Assembly: GCF_947497285.1 (NCBI RefSeq)
Contig: NZ_CANMFT010000004.1
Span: forward strand, 1-64,000
Length of the DNA: 64,000 nt
Direction of reading: 5' to 3'
Origin: an uncultured Aliiroseovarius sp.
Lineage (GTDB): Bacteria; Pseudomonadota; Alphaproteobacteria; Rhodobacterales; Rhodobacteraceae
Position 1 is the first letter of the stretch. Every line of letters begins with the position of its first letter. Position numbers and translations under genes: made by a program. The notes under the pieces are model-generated. The model was not told where the DNA came from and did no database searches. It was given only the letters and a program-made list of their open reading frames with translations. Below, in pieces: positions 43,028 through 52,728 of this stretch.

Positions 43028-43851
43028 TGACCCGGTTGCCCGCACAACTGATCATCGGTGCGTGCCTTAGCACGGTCTTTCTGGGTGCTGCGCTGTTGTC
43101 CTTTCTCTGGACCCCATACGACGTCACCAATTTGGACATTGCCGCCAAGCTTAGACCGCCGTCGACCACGCATCTATTGGGCACCGATCATTTCGGGCGT
43201 GACCTTGTGTCGATGCTGATGGAGGGCGGGCGCATCTCGATCGCCGTCGCCGTTCTGGCCGTTGGCATCGGCATGGGGCTTGGCGTGCCTTTGGGTCTGA
43301 CGGCCGCCGCCCATCGGGGCGGGTTGCTGGATGAGGTGATCATGCGCGGCAACGATTTGGTCTTTGCCTTCCCCTCGCTGGTCATCGCCATCCTGATCAC
43401 CGCGACCTTCGGCCCGTCGGCGACCAACGCGATCATCGCCATCGGCATTTTCAACATCCCCGTGTTTGCACGTGTCGCACGCGGTGGTGCGCTGACGATC
43501 TGGACACAAGACTTCATCATGGCCGCGCGTGTCGCAGGCAAGAGCAGGGCGCGGATCAGCCTTGAACACGTGCTACCTAACATCGCGAACCTTCTGATCG
43601 TGCAGGGCACCATCCAGTTTTCATTGGGCATTCTGGCCGAGGCGGGGCTGAGCTATGTTGGCCTTGGCGCCCAGCCGCCGACCCCCAGTTGGGGGCGAAT
43701 GCTGGCAGATGCACAGACGATGATCTATGCCACCCCGCGCCTCGCCTTGGCGCCGGGGCTGGCCATCGTTGCGATGGTGCTGGGCCTGAACCTTATGGGC
43801 GACGGTCTGCGTGACCTGCTTGATCCCCGGATCAGAAGGGCACGCGCATGA
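43027..43851 (+). CDS. ABC transporter permease, DppC/OppC type
   Basis: A 274-aa partner permease. The N-terminus is followed by HLLGTDHFGRDLVSMLMEGG, the DppC signature, and the EAA loop DFIMAARVAGKSRARISLEH. It is translationally coupled to the first permease and to the ATPase gene (ATGA overlap). Confidence 0.93.
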   Translation: MTRLPAQLIIGACLSTVFLGAALLSFLWTPYDVTNLDIAAKLRPPSTTHLLGTDHFGRDLVSMLMEGGRISIAVAVLAVGIGMGLGVPLGLTAAAHRGGLLDEVIMRGNDLVFAFPSLVIAILITATFGPSATNAIIAIGIFNIPVFARVARGGALTIWTQDFIMAARVAGKSRARISLEHVLPNIANLLIVQGTIQFSLGILAEAGLSYVGLGAQPPTPSWGRMLADAQTMIYATPRLALAPGLAIVAMVLGLNLMGDGLRDLLDPRIRRARA

Positions 43852-45425
43852 TCCGCATCGAAGACCTTGCCCTGTCCATCCACGGCGTTCCGATCCTGCG
43901 CGATGTGGACCTGACGATTGCGCCCGGTCAGGTGGTCGGGCTGGTGGGCGAAAGCGGGTCGGGCAAGTCGATGACGGCACTGGCCCTGATGGGGCTGTTG
44001 CCGCGCGGCATGACCACATCCGGCCAGATATGGCTGGACGACACGGACCTTACGACGCTGGACGAAGACGCGATGTGCGACATTCGCGGGCGTCGCATCT
44101 CGATGATCTTTCAAGAACCGATGACGGCGCTGAACCCGGTCAAGACCATCGGCGATCAGGTGGCCGAGACGCTGTTGATCCATGGCCGCGCCAACAGGAG
44201 CGACGCCAACCGCATCGCTGCCGAAAAACTCGCCCGCGTGGGCCTGCCGCAAGACCGTTTTCCACTGGATCGCTATCCGCACGAGCTGTCGGGCGGGCAG
44301 CGGCAGCGGGTTTGCATCGCCATGGCCATCGCGCTGCATCCCGATCTGCTGATCGCGGATGAACCCACCACCGCGCTGGACGTGACCACACAAGCGCAGA
44401 TTCTTGATCTGCTGAAGGAACTCGTCGCCGAAGATGGCATGGGGCTTTTGCTGATCACCCACGACCTAGCCGTGGTGGCCGGCATGGCCGACCACGTCGC
44501 CGTCATGCGCAAAGGTGAAATCGTCGAGCAGGGCGAAACCGAAACCCTGTTTCGCACCATGTCGCACCCATATACCCGGCAACTGCTGGATGCCTCCGGT
44601 CATGTGCCCGACGGTCAGGCCATCCCGCAAGACACCCCGCTGCTAGAGGTGCGCAGCGCGGTGCGTGACTACCCCTTGCCTCGCACGCACCTGTTTGGCC
44701 CGACCCCGCAATTTCGCGCGGTGGATGGGGTCGGTTTTACGTTGAACAAGGGCGAAAGCCTTGGGCTAGTCGGCGAAAGTGGCTGCGGGAAATCGACACT
44801 CAGCCGCGCCATTCTGGGTCTGGAACCGCTGCAAGGCGGAGAGATCCTTCTGAATGGCACGCCCATCGCGCCCGACATGCCACACGCCCGCCGAGCCGGG
44901 CTGCAAGTGGTGTTTCAAGACCCTTACGGCAGCTTCAACCCCCGCTGGACCGTCGAACGGCTGGTCGCCGAGCCCTTTCACCTGCTGGGAAGCCGCCCCG
45001 GAGACTGGCGGGACCGCGTGCGCGATGCGCTGGCCGAGGTCGGCTTGGACGCTGACACCATGACCCGCTATCCGCACGAGTTTTCCGGTGGGCAGCGTCA
45101 GCGCATCGCTATTGCCCGCGCCCTGATCTTGCGACCCGAGCTAATCATCCTCGACGAAGCTGTGTCGGCGCTCGATGTCTCCATCCGCGCCGGTATCCTC
45201 GACCTGCTGGCAGACCTTCAGGCGCGTCACGGGATGGGCTATCTGTTCATCAGCCATGACCTTGGCGTCGTGCGCTCGATCACGGATCGGGTGCTGGTGA
45301 TGAAGGCAGGCAAGATCGTCGAGGACGGCGCGACCGAGGCCGTCTTTGCCGCGCCCAAACACACCTATACGCAAACCCTGGTCAACGCCGCGCCGGTCAT
45401 CCCGCCCGCGTGGAAGGAGGCTTAA
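43848..45425 (+). CDS. ABC transporter ATPase, fused DppD-DppF type
   Basis: A 525-aa protein with two complete ATPase halves. The first has Walker [19 protein letters not shown] and [11 protein letters not shown]; the second has [18 protein letters not shown] and [11 protein letters not shown]. It drives uptake through the two permeases just upstream. The fusion replaces the separate DppD and DppF subunits. No extracellular solute-binding protein gene was found anywhere in the window. Confidence 0.94.
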   Translation: MIRIEDLALSIHGVPILRDVDLTIAPGQVVGLVGESGSGKSMTALALMGLLPRGMTTSGQIWLDDTDLTTLDEDAMCDIRGRRISMIFQEPMTALNPVKTIGDQVAETLLIHGRANRSDANRIAAEKLARVGLPQDRFPLDRYPHELSGGQRQRVCIAMAIALHPDLLIADEPTTALDVTTQAQILDLLKELVAEDGMGLLLITHDLAVVAGMADHVAVMRKGEIVEQGETETLFRTMSHPYTRQLLDASGHVPDGQAIPQDTPLLEVRSAVRDYPLPRTHLFGPTPQFRAVDGVGFTLNKGESLGLVGESGCGKSTLSRAILGLEPLQGGEILLNGTPIAPDMPHARRAGLQVVFQDPYGSFNPRWTVERLVAEPFHLLGSRPGDWRDRVRDALAEVGLDADTMTRYPHEFSGGQRQRIAIARALILRPELIILDEAVSALDVSIRAGILDLLADLQARHGMGYLFISHDLGVVRSITDRVLVMKAGKIVEDGATEAVFAAPKHTYTQTLVNAAPVIPPAWKEA

Positions 45426-45426
45426 G

Positions 45427-46866
45427 ATGAAAGAACTTTGGTTCGATCCGACCGAGATCCTGATCGGCGGTTCGTGGCGCAAGACCAAGCGTACCCTGCC
45501 CGTCGAAGACCCCTCGACCGGCGAGGTTTTCACGCAAATCGGGCGCGGCGCTGCCAATGAAATCGACGCCGCCGTGACCGCCGCGCAATCCGCGTTGGAA
45601 GGCGATTGGGGCCGGACGACGGCAACCGAACGCGGGCGCATCCTGACCCGGATCGGGCGGCTCGTGGAAACGCGCGTGGAGGAGTTGACCGCGCTTGAGG
45701 CGCGCGATGTGGGCAAGCCCCTGACCCAAGCGAAGAACGACGCCGTGGCTCTGGCGCGATACATGGAATTCTATGGGGGTGCCGCCGACAAGGTGATGGG
45801 CGACACCATCCCCTATCTGGACGGCTACACCGTCTATACCCTGCGCGAACCACATGGCGTCACAGGCCATATCGTGCCGTGGAACTACCCGATGCAGATC
45901 ATCGGACGGTCCGTCGGGGCGGCGCTTGCGATGGGCAACGCCTGCGTGTTGAAACCCGCCGAGGAAGCCTGCCTGACCGCGCTCGCCTTCGCGCGACTGG
46001 CCGAACAGGCAGGGTTGCCCAAGGGTGCGCTGAACGTCGTCACAGGGTTGGGCGAGGAAGCGGGTGCGGCCCTGTCCGCCCATCCCGGTGTTCAGCATAT
46101 CAGCTTCACCGGCTCAGTGCCCGTGGGCGGTTTGGTGCAAGCCGCCGCCGCACAAAACGTGGTGCCCGTGACGCTGGAGCTTGGGGGCAAGTCGCCTCAA
46201 CTCGTGTTCGACGATGCCGACCTTGATGCCGCCCTGCCGTTTCTTGTAGGCGCGTGCATCCAGAACGCGGGCCAGACCTGCTCGGCCAGTTCACGGGTGC
46301 TGGTGCAGCGCGCCGTCTATGATGACGTGGTGGCGCGAATGGGTGCGGCCTATGACGCCTTGCAAGTGGGGCCTGCGACTGCCGATCTGAATGTCGGTCC
46401 CCTGATCTCGGCACGTCAGAAAGAAATCGTCGAGGGGTTTCTTGCGAAGGGCCGCGACCTGCGCGTGGCCGGACGCGGGCAAATCACAGACGCGCCGGAA
46501 GGTGGGCATTACGTGGCCCCAACCCTTTTTGCCGATGTGCCGCCAGACCACCCGCTGGCGCGCGACGAGGTGTTCGGCCCGGTGCAGGTCATCATCCCGT
46601 TCGACACCGAAGAAGAAGCCGTGCAGATCGCGAACTCCACCGATTATGGGCTGGTGGCCAGCATCTGGACCGCTGACGGTGCGCGCCAGATGCGGCTGGC
46701 GAAACGACTGCGCGCGGGGCAGGTTTTTATCAACAATTACGGCGCGGGCGGTGGCGTCGAACTGCCCTTCGGCGGGGTCGGAAAATCCGGGCACGGGCGC
46801 GAAAAAGGGTTCGAGGCGCTTTACGGCTTCTCGCAACTCAAAACCATCGCCGCGAAGCACGGGTGA
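45427..46866 (+). CDS. NAD(P)-dependent aldehyde dehydrogenase
   Basis: A 479-aa ALDH. The catalytic Glu is in VTLELGGKSPQLVFDDADLD, the nucleophile Cys in NAGQTCSASSR, and the substrate/cofactor motif in IVPWNYPMQ. It starts one base after the ATPase stop (TAAGATG). Its closest groups are betaine/aminobutyraldehyde-type and related dehydrogenases; the aldehyde is not decided. In this operon it probably oxidises an aldehyde formed from the imported compound. Confidence 0.9.
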   Translation: MKELWFDPTEILIGGSWRKTKRTLPVEDPSTGEVFTQIGRGAANEIDAAVTAAQSALEGDWGRTTATERGRILTRIGRLVETRVEELTALEARDVGKPLTQAKNDAVALARYMEFYGGAADKVMGDTIPYLDGYTVYTLREPHGVTGHIVPWNYPMQIIGRSVGAALAMGNACVLKPAEEACLTALAFARLAEQAGLPKGALNVVTGLGEEAGAALSAHPGVQHISFTGSVPVGGLVQAAAAQNVVPVTLELGGKSPQLVFDDADLDAALPFLVGACIQNAGQTCSASSRVLVQRAVYDDVVARMGAAYDALQVGPATADLNVGPLISARQKEIVEGFLAKGRDLRVAGRGQITDAPEGGHYVAPTLFADVPPDHPLARDEVFGPVQVIIPFDTEEEAVQIANSTDYGLVASIWTADGARQMRLAKRLRAGQVFINNYGAGGGVELPFGGVGKSGHGREKGFEALYGFSQLKTIAAKHG

Positions 46867-46869
46867 CAC

Positions 46870-48027
46870 ATGGGCGCGCGGCTGAAACTCTCGAACAAGC
46901 AGGCGCGGCACCTGTGGCTGTGGACCAACGCGCTGTCCGACACGCCGACCGGGGCGCTGGATCTTGACGCGATCATTTGGCGTTTGGGGTTCGTGCAGAT
47001 CGACACGATCCGCAACGTGACCCGCGCGCACAACCATATCCTGTGGAGCCGCAATCAAAACGTCCGCGAAGGAATGATCTGGGACCGGCTGGCCAAGCGC
47101 GACGTTTTCGAGCATTTCACCCATGACGCCAGCCTGATCGACAGGCGTGTGCTGCCCTATTGGCGGCGGCAGTTTGACAGGCTGGGCGCGCAGGTCGGGC
47201 GGTATGAATGGTATCAGTCAGGGCTGGCCAAGGCGCAGATTGCCGACATACGCAAGCGTATAGAAGCCGAGGGCGCATTGTCCACCCACGCCTTCGACAC
47301 CAAGGTCGAAAAGCGAGAGATGTGGGCGCGCCCGCCGCACAAGAAAGCACTGGATCAGATGTGGTATTCGGGAGAGCTTGCCACCTGCCACCGCAAGAAT
47401 TTCGTGAAGTTCTATGATCTGGGCACGCGGGTTTTCCCCACGCATGAGCCCGCCGAGGATGCTCACGCCGTCGACTGGCTATGCTCTGCCGCGATGGACC
47501 GGCTGAGCTTCGGCACGAGCGGCGAGGTGGGTCGGTTCTGGGACGCGATGAGCGCACGTGAGGCGAAAAGCTGGTGTGACGCCGCCGAACTGGTGCCGGT
47601 CGAAATTGAAACTGCCGATCGCGGCAAACTCACTGCACTTGCCCATCCTGACATCGAAACGCGGCTCGCCACCCTGCCCGCGCCCACCACGCGGCTGCGC
47701 ATCCTGAACCCGTTCGACCCGGCCATCCGCGACCGCGCCCGGTTGGAGCGTCTGTTCGGCTTCGATTACCGCAACGAAATGTTCGTCCCCAAGCCCAAGC
47801 GGCGCTGGGGGTATTACGTCTATCCTCTGCTGGAAGGCGACCGCTTCGTCGGGCGGATTGAATTGAAGGCAGACCGCAAGGCAGGGGTGTTGAGCATCGT
47901 CGGGTTCTGGCCTGAGCCAAGGGTGCAATGGCCAGTGGCTCGTCACGCAAAGCTTGAGGCCGAGCTTCAGAGATTTGCACGCTTTGCAGGACTGAAGCAG
48001 GTGGTGTGGCATACCACGCCGGGTTGA
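46870..48027 (+). CDS. YcaQ-family winged-helix DNA glycosylase (interstrand crosslink type)
   Basis: A 385-aa protein of the HTH_42/YcaQ family. The catalytic Q-x-D motif is present as Gln43-Ile44-Asp45 in LGFVQIDTIRNVTRAHNHILW. WARPPHKKALDQMW and PFDPAIRDRARLERLFGFDY follow. E. coli YcaQ unhooks interstrand crosslinks and alkylated bases. It begins 3 bases after the dehydrogenase and ends 55 bases before the short-chain dehydrogenase, so it lies in the middle of an otherwise catabolic operon, which is unusual. Confidence 0.88.
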   Translation: MGARLKLSNKQARHLWLWTNALSDTPTGALDLDAIIWRLGFVQIDTIRNVTRAHNHILWSRNQNVREGMIWDRLAKRDVFEHFTHDASLIDRRVLPYWRRQFDRLGAQVGRYEWYQSGLAKAQIADIRKRIEAEGALSTHAFDTKVEKREMWARPPHKKALDQMWYSGELATCHRKNFVKFYDLGTRVFPTHEPAEDAHAVDWLCSAAMDRLSFGTSGEVGRFWDAMSAREAKSWCDAAELVPVEIETADRGKLTALAHPDIETRLATLPAPTTRLRILNPFDPAIRDRARLERLFGFDYRNEMFVPKPKRRWGYYVYPLLEGDRFVGRIELKADRKAGVLSIVGFWPEPRVQWPVARHAKLEAELQRFARFAGLKQVVWHTTPG

Positions 48028-48082
48028 CTTGCACCGTCGTCCAAATCGGCGCAAGCTTGACTCATCAACCAAGGGGGATCGG

Positions 48083-48823
48083 ATGCGACTTCAGGGGAAA
48101 ACGGCCATTGTGACCGGCGGGGCGTCGGGCTTCGGCGCTGGTATTGTTGGCAAATTCGCAGCCGAGGGTGCGCGCGTGATGGTCGCCGACCTGAACGACG
48201 ATCTGGCCCGCACGGTGGCTGCCGAGGTGGAAGGTGTCGCCCATCACGTCGATGTCTCCAGCGGTGACAGCGTGGCCCAAATGGCGCGTGCGGCACACGA
48301 GCTTTGGGGCCATGTGGACATTATCGTGAACAATGCGGGCATCACCCATTTGCCCAAACCGATGGAAGAGGTTGACGAGGGCGAGTTCGACCGCGTCTTC
48401 GCCGTCAACGCCAAATCGGTTTACCTGATGGCCCGTTATTTCGTGCCGTCGATGAAGGCGGCGGGCACCGGCGCGATCTTGAATGTCGCCTCGACCGCTG
48501 GCCTCAGCCCGCGCCCGAACCTGAATTGGTATAACGCCTCGAAAGGCTGGATGATCACCGCGACCAAGGCGATGGCGGTCGAACTGGCCCCGCATGGCAT
48601 CCGCGTCAACGCGATTTGCCCCGTGGCGGGCGAGACGCCGCTTCTGTCCAGCTTCATGGGCGAGGACACGCCCGAGATGCGCGCGAAATTCCTGTCCACC
48701 ATCCCGCTGGGCCGGTTCTCGACCCCCGAGGACATGGGCAACGCGGCGTGCTTCCTATGCTCGAATGAGGCGTCGATGGTCACGGGTGTGGCGATGGAAG
48801 TCGATGGCGGGCGGTGCATCTGA
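48083..48823 (+). CDS. Short-chain dehydrogenase/reductase
   Basis: A 246-aa Rossmann oxidoreductase. The cofactor motif is TGGASGFGAG, NNAGITH follows, and the catalytic Tyr and Lys are in NWYNASKGWM. The Asp in VADLN suggests NAD as cofactor. It starts after AAGGGGGATCGG. Its ending overlaps the P1-peptidase start by one base (TGATGA). Substrate unknown; by context an alcohol or ketone in the breakdown of the imported compound. Confidence 0.9.
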   Translation: MRLQGKTAIVTGGASGFGAGIVGKFAAEGARVMVADLNDDLARTVAAEVEGVAHHVDVSSGDSVAQMARAAHELWGHVDIIVNNAGITHLPKPMEEVDEGEFDRVFAVNAKSVYLMARYFVPSMKAAGTGAILNVASTAGLSPRPNLNWYNASKGWMITATKAMAVELAPHGIRVNAICPVAGETPLLSSFMGEDTPEMRAKFLSTIPLGRFSTPEDMGNAACFLCSNEASMVTGVAMEVDGGRCI

Positions 48824-49809
48824 TGAAACCCGGCCCCCGAAACCTGATCACTGATGTCGCTGGCCTGCTGGTCGGCAATGCCGAGGACGAGGTGATCAAA
48901 ACCGGCGCGACCGTGCTGGTGGGCGATGCGCCCTTTACGGCAGGCGTTCATATCATGGGCGGTGCGCCGGGCACGCGGGAAACCGCCCTGCTGGCGCCCG
49001 ACAAGCTGGTGCAACAGGTCGATGCGCTGGTTCTGTCAGGCGGTTCGGCCTTCGGGCTGGATGCAGCGTCGGGTGTGGCGGACGGGCTGCGCGCGCTGGG
49101 GCGCGGGTTTCAGGTGGGCGACCAGCGGGTGCCAATCGTGCCGGGCGCAATCCTGTTTGATCTTCTGAACGGCGGCGATAAGGGCTGGGCGGAGAACCCC
49201 TACAAGGCTTTGGGGCGCGCAGCACTAGACGCTGCCAGCACAAACTTCGCGCTTGGCACGACCGGCGCGGGCACCGGGGCGACGGTTGACGGGCTAAAAG
49301 GTGGGCTTGGCTCGGCCTCACTGGTTTTGGACTGCGGCATAACGGTGGGCGCGTTGGTGGCCGTAAACGCTTTGGGCGCGGTGACAATGGGCGACGGCCC
49401 TGCCTTCTGGGCGGCCCCGTGGGAGATGAACGGTGAATTCGGCGCACGCGGTATAGGCACGCATGACCCAACCATTGAACCTCACCCCGAGGCGCACATG
49501 GGCGAAAACACCACCATCGCAATCATCGCAACCGATGCGGACCTGACTCAAGCGCAGGCCACCCGGCTGGCCACAGCCGCCCATGACGGAATGGCGCGCG
49601 CGATCCATCCCAGCCACACGCCCTTTGACGGAGACCTGATCTTTGCCGCTGCCACCGGTGCACGCGCCCTGCCCGACGCAGGCTTTGATGCGCTGCGCCT
49701 GGGCCATGCCGCCGCCACATGTCTGGCCCGTGCCATCGCCCGCGGTGTTTACGCGGCAACGCCCGCCAAACACGACACATTGCCCACATGGACCGAGAAA
49801 TTTTCTTGA
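48823..49809 (+). CDS. P1-family (DmpA/NylC-like) N-terminal-nucleophile amidohydrolase
   Basis: A 328-aa member of the P1 family. The N-terminal DVAGLLVGNAEDE, the LVLSGGSAFGLDAASGVADG segment and GAGTGATVDGLKGGLGSASL are family hallmarks. These proteins self-cleave to expose a nucleophile and hydrolyse unusual amides: D-aminopeptides, beta-peptides or 6-aminohexanoate oligomers. The cleavage residue cannot be assigned with certainty here. No signal peptide is present, so it acts inside the cell, consistent with import by the operon's ABC transporter. Confidence 0.88.
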   Translation: MKPGPRNLITDVAGLLVGNAEDEVIKTGATVLVGDAPFTAGVHIMGGAPGTRETALLAPDKLVQQVDALVLSGGSAFGLDAASGVADGLRALGRGFQVGDQRVPIVPGAILFDLLNGGDKGWAENPYKALGRAALDAASTNFALGTTGAGTGATVDGLKGGLGSASLVLDCGITVGALVAVNALGAVTMGDGPAFWAAPWEMNGEFGARGIGTHDPTIEPHPEAHMGENTTIAIIATDADLTQAQATRLATAAHDGMARAIHPSHTPFDGDLIFAAATGARALPDAGFDALRLGHAAATCLARAIARGVYAATPAKHDTLPTWTEKFS

Positions 49810-49819
49810 GGAGGACCTT

Positions 49820-50377
49820 ATGAAACGTTTGTTCAAAGCCGTTGCTCTGGCCACATTGCTGGCCCCAAATCTCGCCCTTGCCGACGAGGTGACCGACACG
49901 CTGCAAAGCGCCCTGAAAGCCTATGAAGAAGGCGACATCACCTACACGCTGGAAGAACTTGAATACGCAAAGCAATTGCTTCAGGCGATGAAAACCGCAG
50001 ACCTTGCCAAGTTCCTGCCCGAGGCACCCGACGGCTGGACCCGCGAAGTGTCGACCGAGATGAACGCGGGCCTTGCCATGCTGGGCGGTGGCGCCGGAGC
50101 CGAGGCGACCTATTCGGATGGGTCCGAGGAGTTCTCGATCACCATTATGGCAAACAACCCGATGGTGACCGCGCTGTCAGGGATGCTGGCGAATGCCGGG
50201 CTGATGGGCGTGAAGCTCGAACGGGTTGGGCGGATGAAATACCTCAACCAAGACGGAGAGCTGTCGGGCATCGTCGACGGGCGCATTCTGATCCAGGCCG
50301 AGGGCACAGACACCGACGTGATGATCCCCGTGCTTGAAACCATCGACCACCGCGCGCTGGAAGATTTCGGCCGCTAG
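49820..50377 (+). CDS. Secreted protein of unknown function
   Basis: A 185-aa protein with a signal peptide (KRLFKAVALATLLAPNLALA, cleaved after about residue 21). The mature part is acidic and helical at first (TLQSALKAYEEGDITYTLEE), then beta-rich with a Gly/Ala-rich LAMLGGGAGAEATYSD loop. GGAGG lies before the ATG, 11 bases after the P1 peptidase, so it is the last gene of the operon. No family recognised; it is too small to be the missing solute-binding protein of this transporter class. Confidence 0.83.
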   Translation: MKRLFKAVALATLLAPNLALADEVTDTLQSALKAYEEGDITYTLEELEYAKQLLQAMKTADLAKFLPEAPDGWTREVSTEMNAGLAMLGGGAGAEATYSDGSEEFSITIMANNPMVTALSGMLANAGLMGVKLERVGRMKYLNQDGELSGIVDGRILIQAEGTDTDVMIPVLETIDHRALEDFGR

Positions 50378-50380
50378 AGC

Positions 50381-51163
50381 TTAACACAAAAGCGCGGCGT
50401 TCATGTCGCTGTCCGGGTCGCTGAGCGGTTCGATCACGTCGAAATGGTGCCGGTCAGGGGCGATGACCAGATCGGCCTCTGGCCACGCCAACGCCAAATC
50501 GCGGGCTTGATCCAGAAAGGCGGGCCGTTCGTCTGCCCCCACCCAGACCGTGGTCGGAATGCCGGCGCGACCTTCGTTCAGGGCCGGGCTTTCCGCCTGC
50601 GCTTCCGCCTCGTCAATGTGAAGCGTTTCGTTCATCGTGGTCTGCATCAGCGGGTGAAGATCACTCAGCGGAGAGATCGGCATGATCCGCGCGATCCGGT
50701 CGCGACACGCCAAGTCCACATCAAGGCAATTCATCCGCGCCACTAGGTGCCCGCCCGCGGAATGGCCTAACAGATAGATTGGGCCTGCAACCACTGAAGC
50801 AGCGGCATCGATGGCCGACGCGACGGCCTTTGTGATCTCGCCAATCCGCGCCTCAGGGGCCAGCGGATAAGACGGAAGCGCCACCGCATACCCCCGCGCC
50901 ACCGCACCCGCAGCCAAATGCGTCCAGTCGCGGCGACCGAACGCCATCCAATAACCGCCGTGAACGAATACAACCAGCCCCTTGGGCGGTGTCTCCGGCA
51001 AAACCAGATCGAACCGTTTCGCATCTTCTTCGCCATATGCCACGTCCAGCCGAAGATTCTTGTGCGTGCGCCGAAAGTCGGCCGCCATTTTCTGCCATTT
51101 GGTCGGAAAATCCTTCCCATTCGGGATGAAATCCGCGTTCGCATAGGCTATGTCGAGATTCAT
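50381..51163 (-). CDS. Alpha/beta hydrolase, kynurenine-formamidase-like
   Basis: A 260-aa hydrolase. HGGYWMAFGRRDW forms the oxyanion hole, LLGHSAGGH is the nucleophile elbow with the catalytic Ser, and a C-terminal RHHFDVIEPL carries the His. The layout matches arylformamidase (KynB-like) and related esterases. Nearby kynurenine genes are absent, so the substrate remains open. It converges with the secreted-protein gene (3 bases between stops) and is divergent from the semialdehyde dehydrogenase. Confidence 0.85.
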   Translation of the reverse strand: MNLDIAYANADFIPNGKDFPTKWQKMAADFRRTHKNLRLDVAYGEEDAKRFDLVLPETPPKGLVVFVHGGYWMAFGRRDWTHLAAGAVARGYAVALPSYPLAPEARIGEITKAVASAIDAAASVVAGPIYLLGHSAGGHLVARMNCLDVDLACRDRIARIMPISPLSDLHPLMQTTMNETLHIDEAEAQAESPALNEGRAGIPTTVWVGADERPAFLDQARDLALAWPEADLVIAPDRHHFDVIEPLSDPDSDMNAALLC

Positions 51164-51226
51164 GACAGATATCCTGTGATTTGGTCGGGCCAGTCCCGAA
51201 CGACACATGAGCTATGGGAGAGTAAA

Positions 51227-52705
51227 ATGGCCGCCAACGCAACCGAGCTGAAAAGCTTGCTGAAAGACCCGTCCTTGGTCGAAACCCGCGCCTATGTGAA
51301 CGGCGAATGGATCGACGCCGATGACGGCGCAACCTTCGATGTCAAGAACCCCGCACGCGGCGACGTGATTGCCAAAGTGGCCGATCTGTCCCGCGCCGAA
51401 GTTGCGCGCGCCATTGATTGCGCCGACAAGGCGGGCCGCGAATGGGCCAAGCGCACGGCGAAAGACCGCGCCAACATCATGCGCAAATGGTTCAACCTGA
51501 TGATGGAAAATCAGGGCGACCTTGCCACGATCCTGACCGCCGAGATGGGCAAACCGCTGGCGGAAGCCACGGGTGAAATCGCCTATGGTGCCAGCTTCAT
51601 CGAATGGTTTGGCGAAGAGGCCAAGCGCATCTATGGCGAAACCATCCCCGGCCACCAACCTGACAAACGTCTGATGGTGATCCGTCAGCCGATCGGGGTC
51701 GTCGCCTCGATCACGCCATGGAACTTCCCCAACGCGATGATCACCCGCAAATGCGGCCCGGCTGTGGCCGCTGGCTGTGGTTTCGTGGGTCGTCCGGCGG
51801 CTGAAACGCCATTGTCGGCAACGGCTCTGGCCGTTCTGGCCGACCGAGCGGGCATCCCGGCGGGTGTCTTCAACATCGTGCCAAGCTCGCGCAGTTCGGA
51901 CATCGGCAAGGAATTCTGCGAGAACCCCTTGGTGCGCAAGCTGACCTTCACAGGCTCGACCAATGTTGGCCGCATCCTGCTGCGTCAGGCTGCCGATCAG
52001 GTGCTGAAATGCTCGATGGAGCTGGGCGGCAACGCACCCTTCATTGTGTTTGACGACGCCGATCTGGATGCTGCTGTCGAGGGCGCCATCGCCTGCAAAT
52101 TCCGCAACAACGGCCAGACCTGCGTCTGCGCCAACCGGATTTATGTGCAGGAAGGCGTCTATGACGATTTCGCCAAACGCTTCGCCAAGGCCGTGTCCGC
52201 CCTGCCCGTCGGTGACGGCCTGAACGAAGGCATCGCCCTTGGCCCGTTGATCTCGCAAGACGCGGTTCAAAAAGTGCGCGAACACGTGGCCGACGCGACG
52301 TCGAAAGGCGGCGAGATCATTTTGGGCGGCAAGGAGCACGAGAAAGGCGGGTTGTTTTTCGAACCCACGATCATCAAGAACGCCACGCGTGATATGGAGG
52401 TCGCCACGGACGAAACTTTCGGCCCGATGGCGCCGCTGTTCAAGTTCAAGGACGAAGATGACGTGATCGCACAGGCCAATGACACGATCTTCGGGCTGGC
52501 GTCGTATTTCTATGCCAACAACCTCAGCCGCGTTTACAAGGTGGCCGAGGCGCTGGAATACGGCATCGTCGGCGTGAACACCGGCATCATCTCGACCGAG
52601 ACCGCACCGTTTGGCGGCGTGAAACAATCGGGCCTTGGCCGCGAGGGCTCGCGCCACGGGATCGAGGATTTCCTTGAGATGAAATACATCTGCATGTCGG
52701 TGTAA
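51227..52705 (+). CDS. gabD: Succinate-semialdehyde dehydrogenase (NAD(P)-dependent)
   Basis: A 492-aa ALDH close to GabD: ITPWNFPNAMITRK, RPAAETPLSATALA, catalytic Glu in MELGGNAPFIVFDDADLD, nucleophile Cys in NNGQTCVCANR, and a GLGREGSRHGIEDF C-terminal motif. It oxidises succinate semialdehyde to succinate, feeding the TCA cycle from GABA or from homoprotocatechuate breakdown (hpa genes at 9.6-13.7 kb). The ATG at 51227 has GGGAG upstream. A terminator follows. Confidence 0.93.
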   Translation: MAANATELKSLLKDPSLVETRAYVNGEWIDADDGATFDVKNPARGDVIAKVADLSRAEVARAIDCADKAGREWAKRTAKDRANIMRKWFNLMMENQGDLATILTAEMGKPLAEATGEIAYGASFIEWFGEEAKRIYGETIPGHQPDKRLMVIRQPIGVVASITPWNFPNAMITRKCGPAVAAGCGFVGRPAAETPLSATALAVLADRAGIPAGVFNIVPSSRSSDIGKEFCENPLVRKLTFTGSTNVGRILLRQAADQVLKCSMELGGNAPFIVFDDADLDAAVEGAIACKFRNNGQTCVCANRIYVQEGVYDDFAKRFAKAVSALPVGDGLNEGIALGPLISQDAVQKVREHVADATSKGGEIILGGKEHEKGGLFFEPTIIKNATRDMEVATDETFGPMAPLFKFKDEDDVIAQANDTIFGLASYFYANNLSRVYKVAEALEYGIVGVNTGIISTETAPFGGVKQSGLGREGSRHGIEDFLEMKYICMSV

Positions 52706-52728
52706 ACGCGTGAAAACCGAATGAATTG

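Noticed and set aside
51212-52657. Long minus-strand open frame (481 codons) opposite gabD
   Set aside because: gabD has complete catalytic motifs and a terminator. The antisense frame shows no motif and has low-complexity His/Ala composition.
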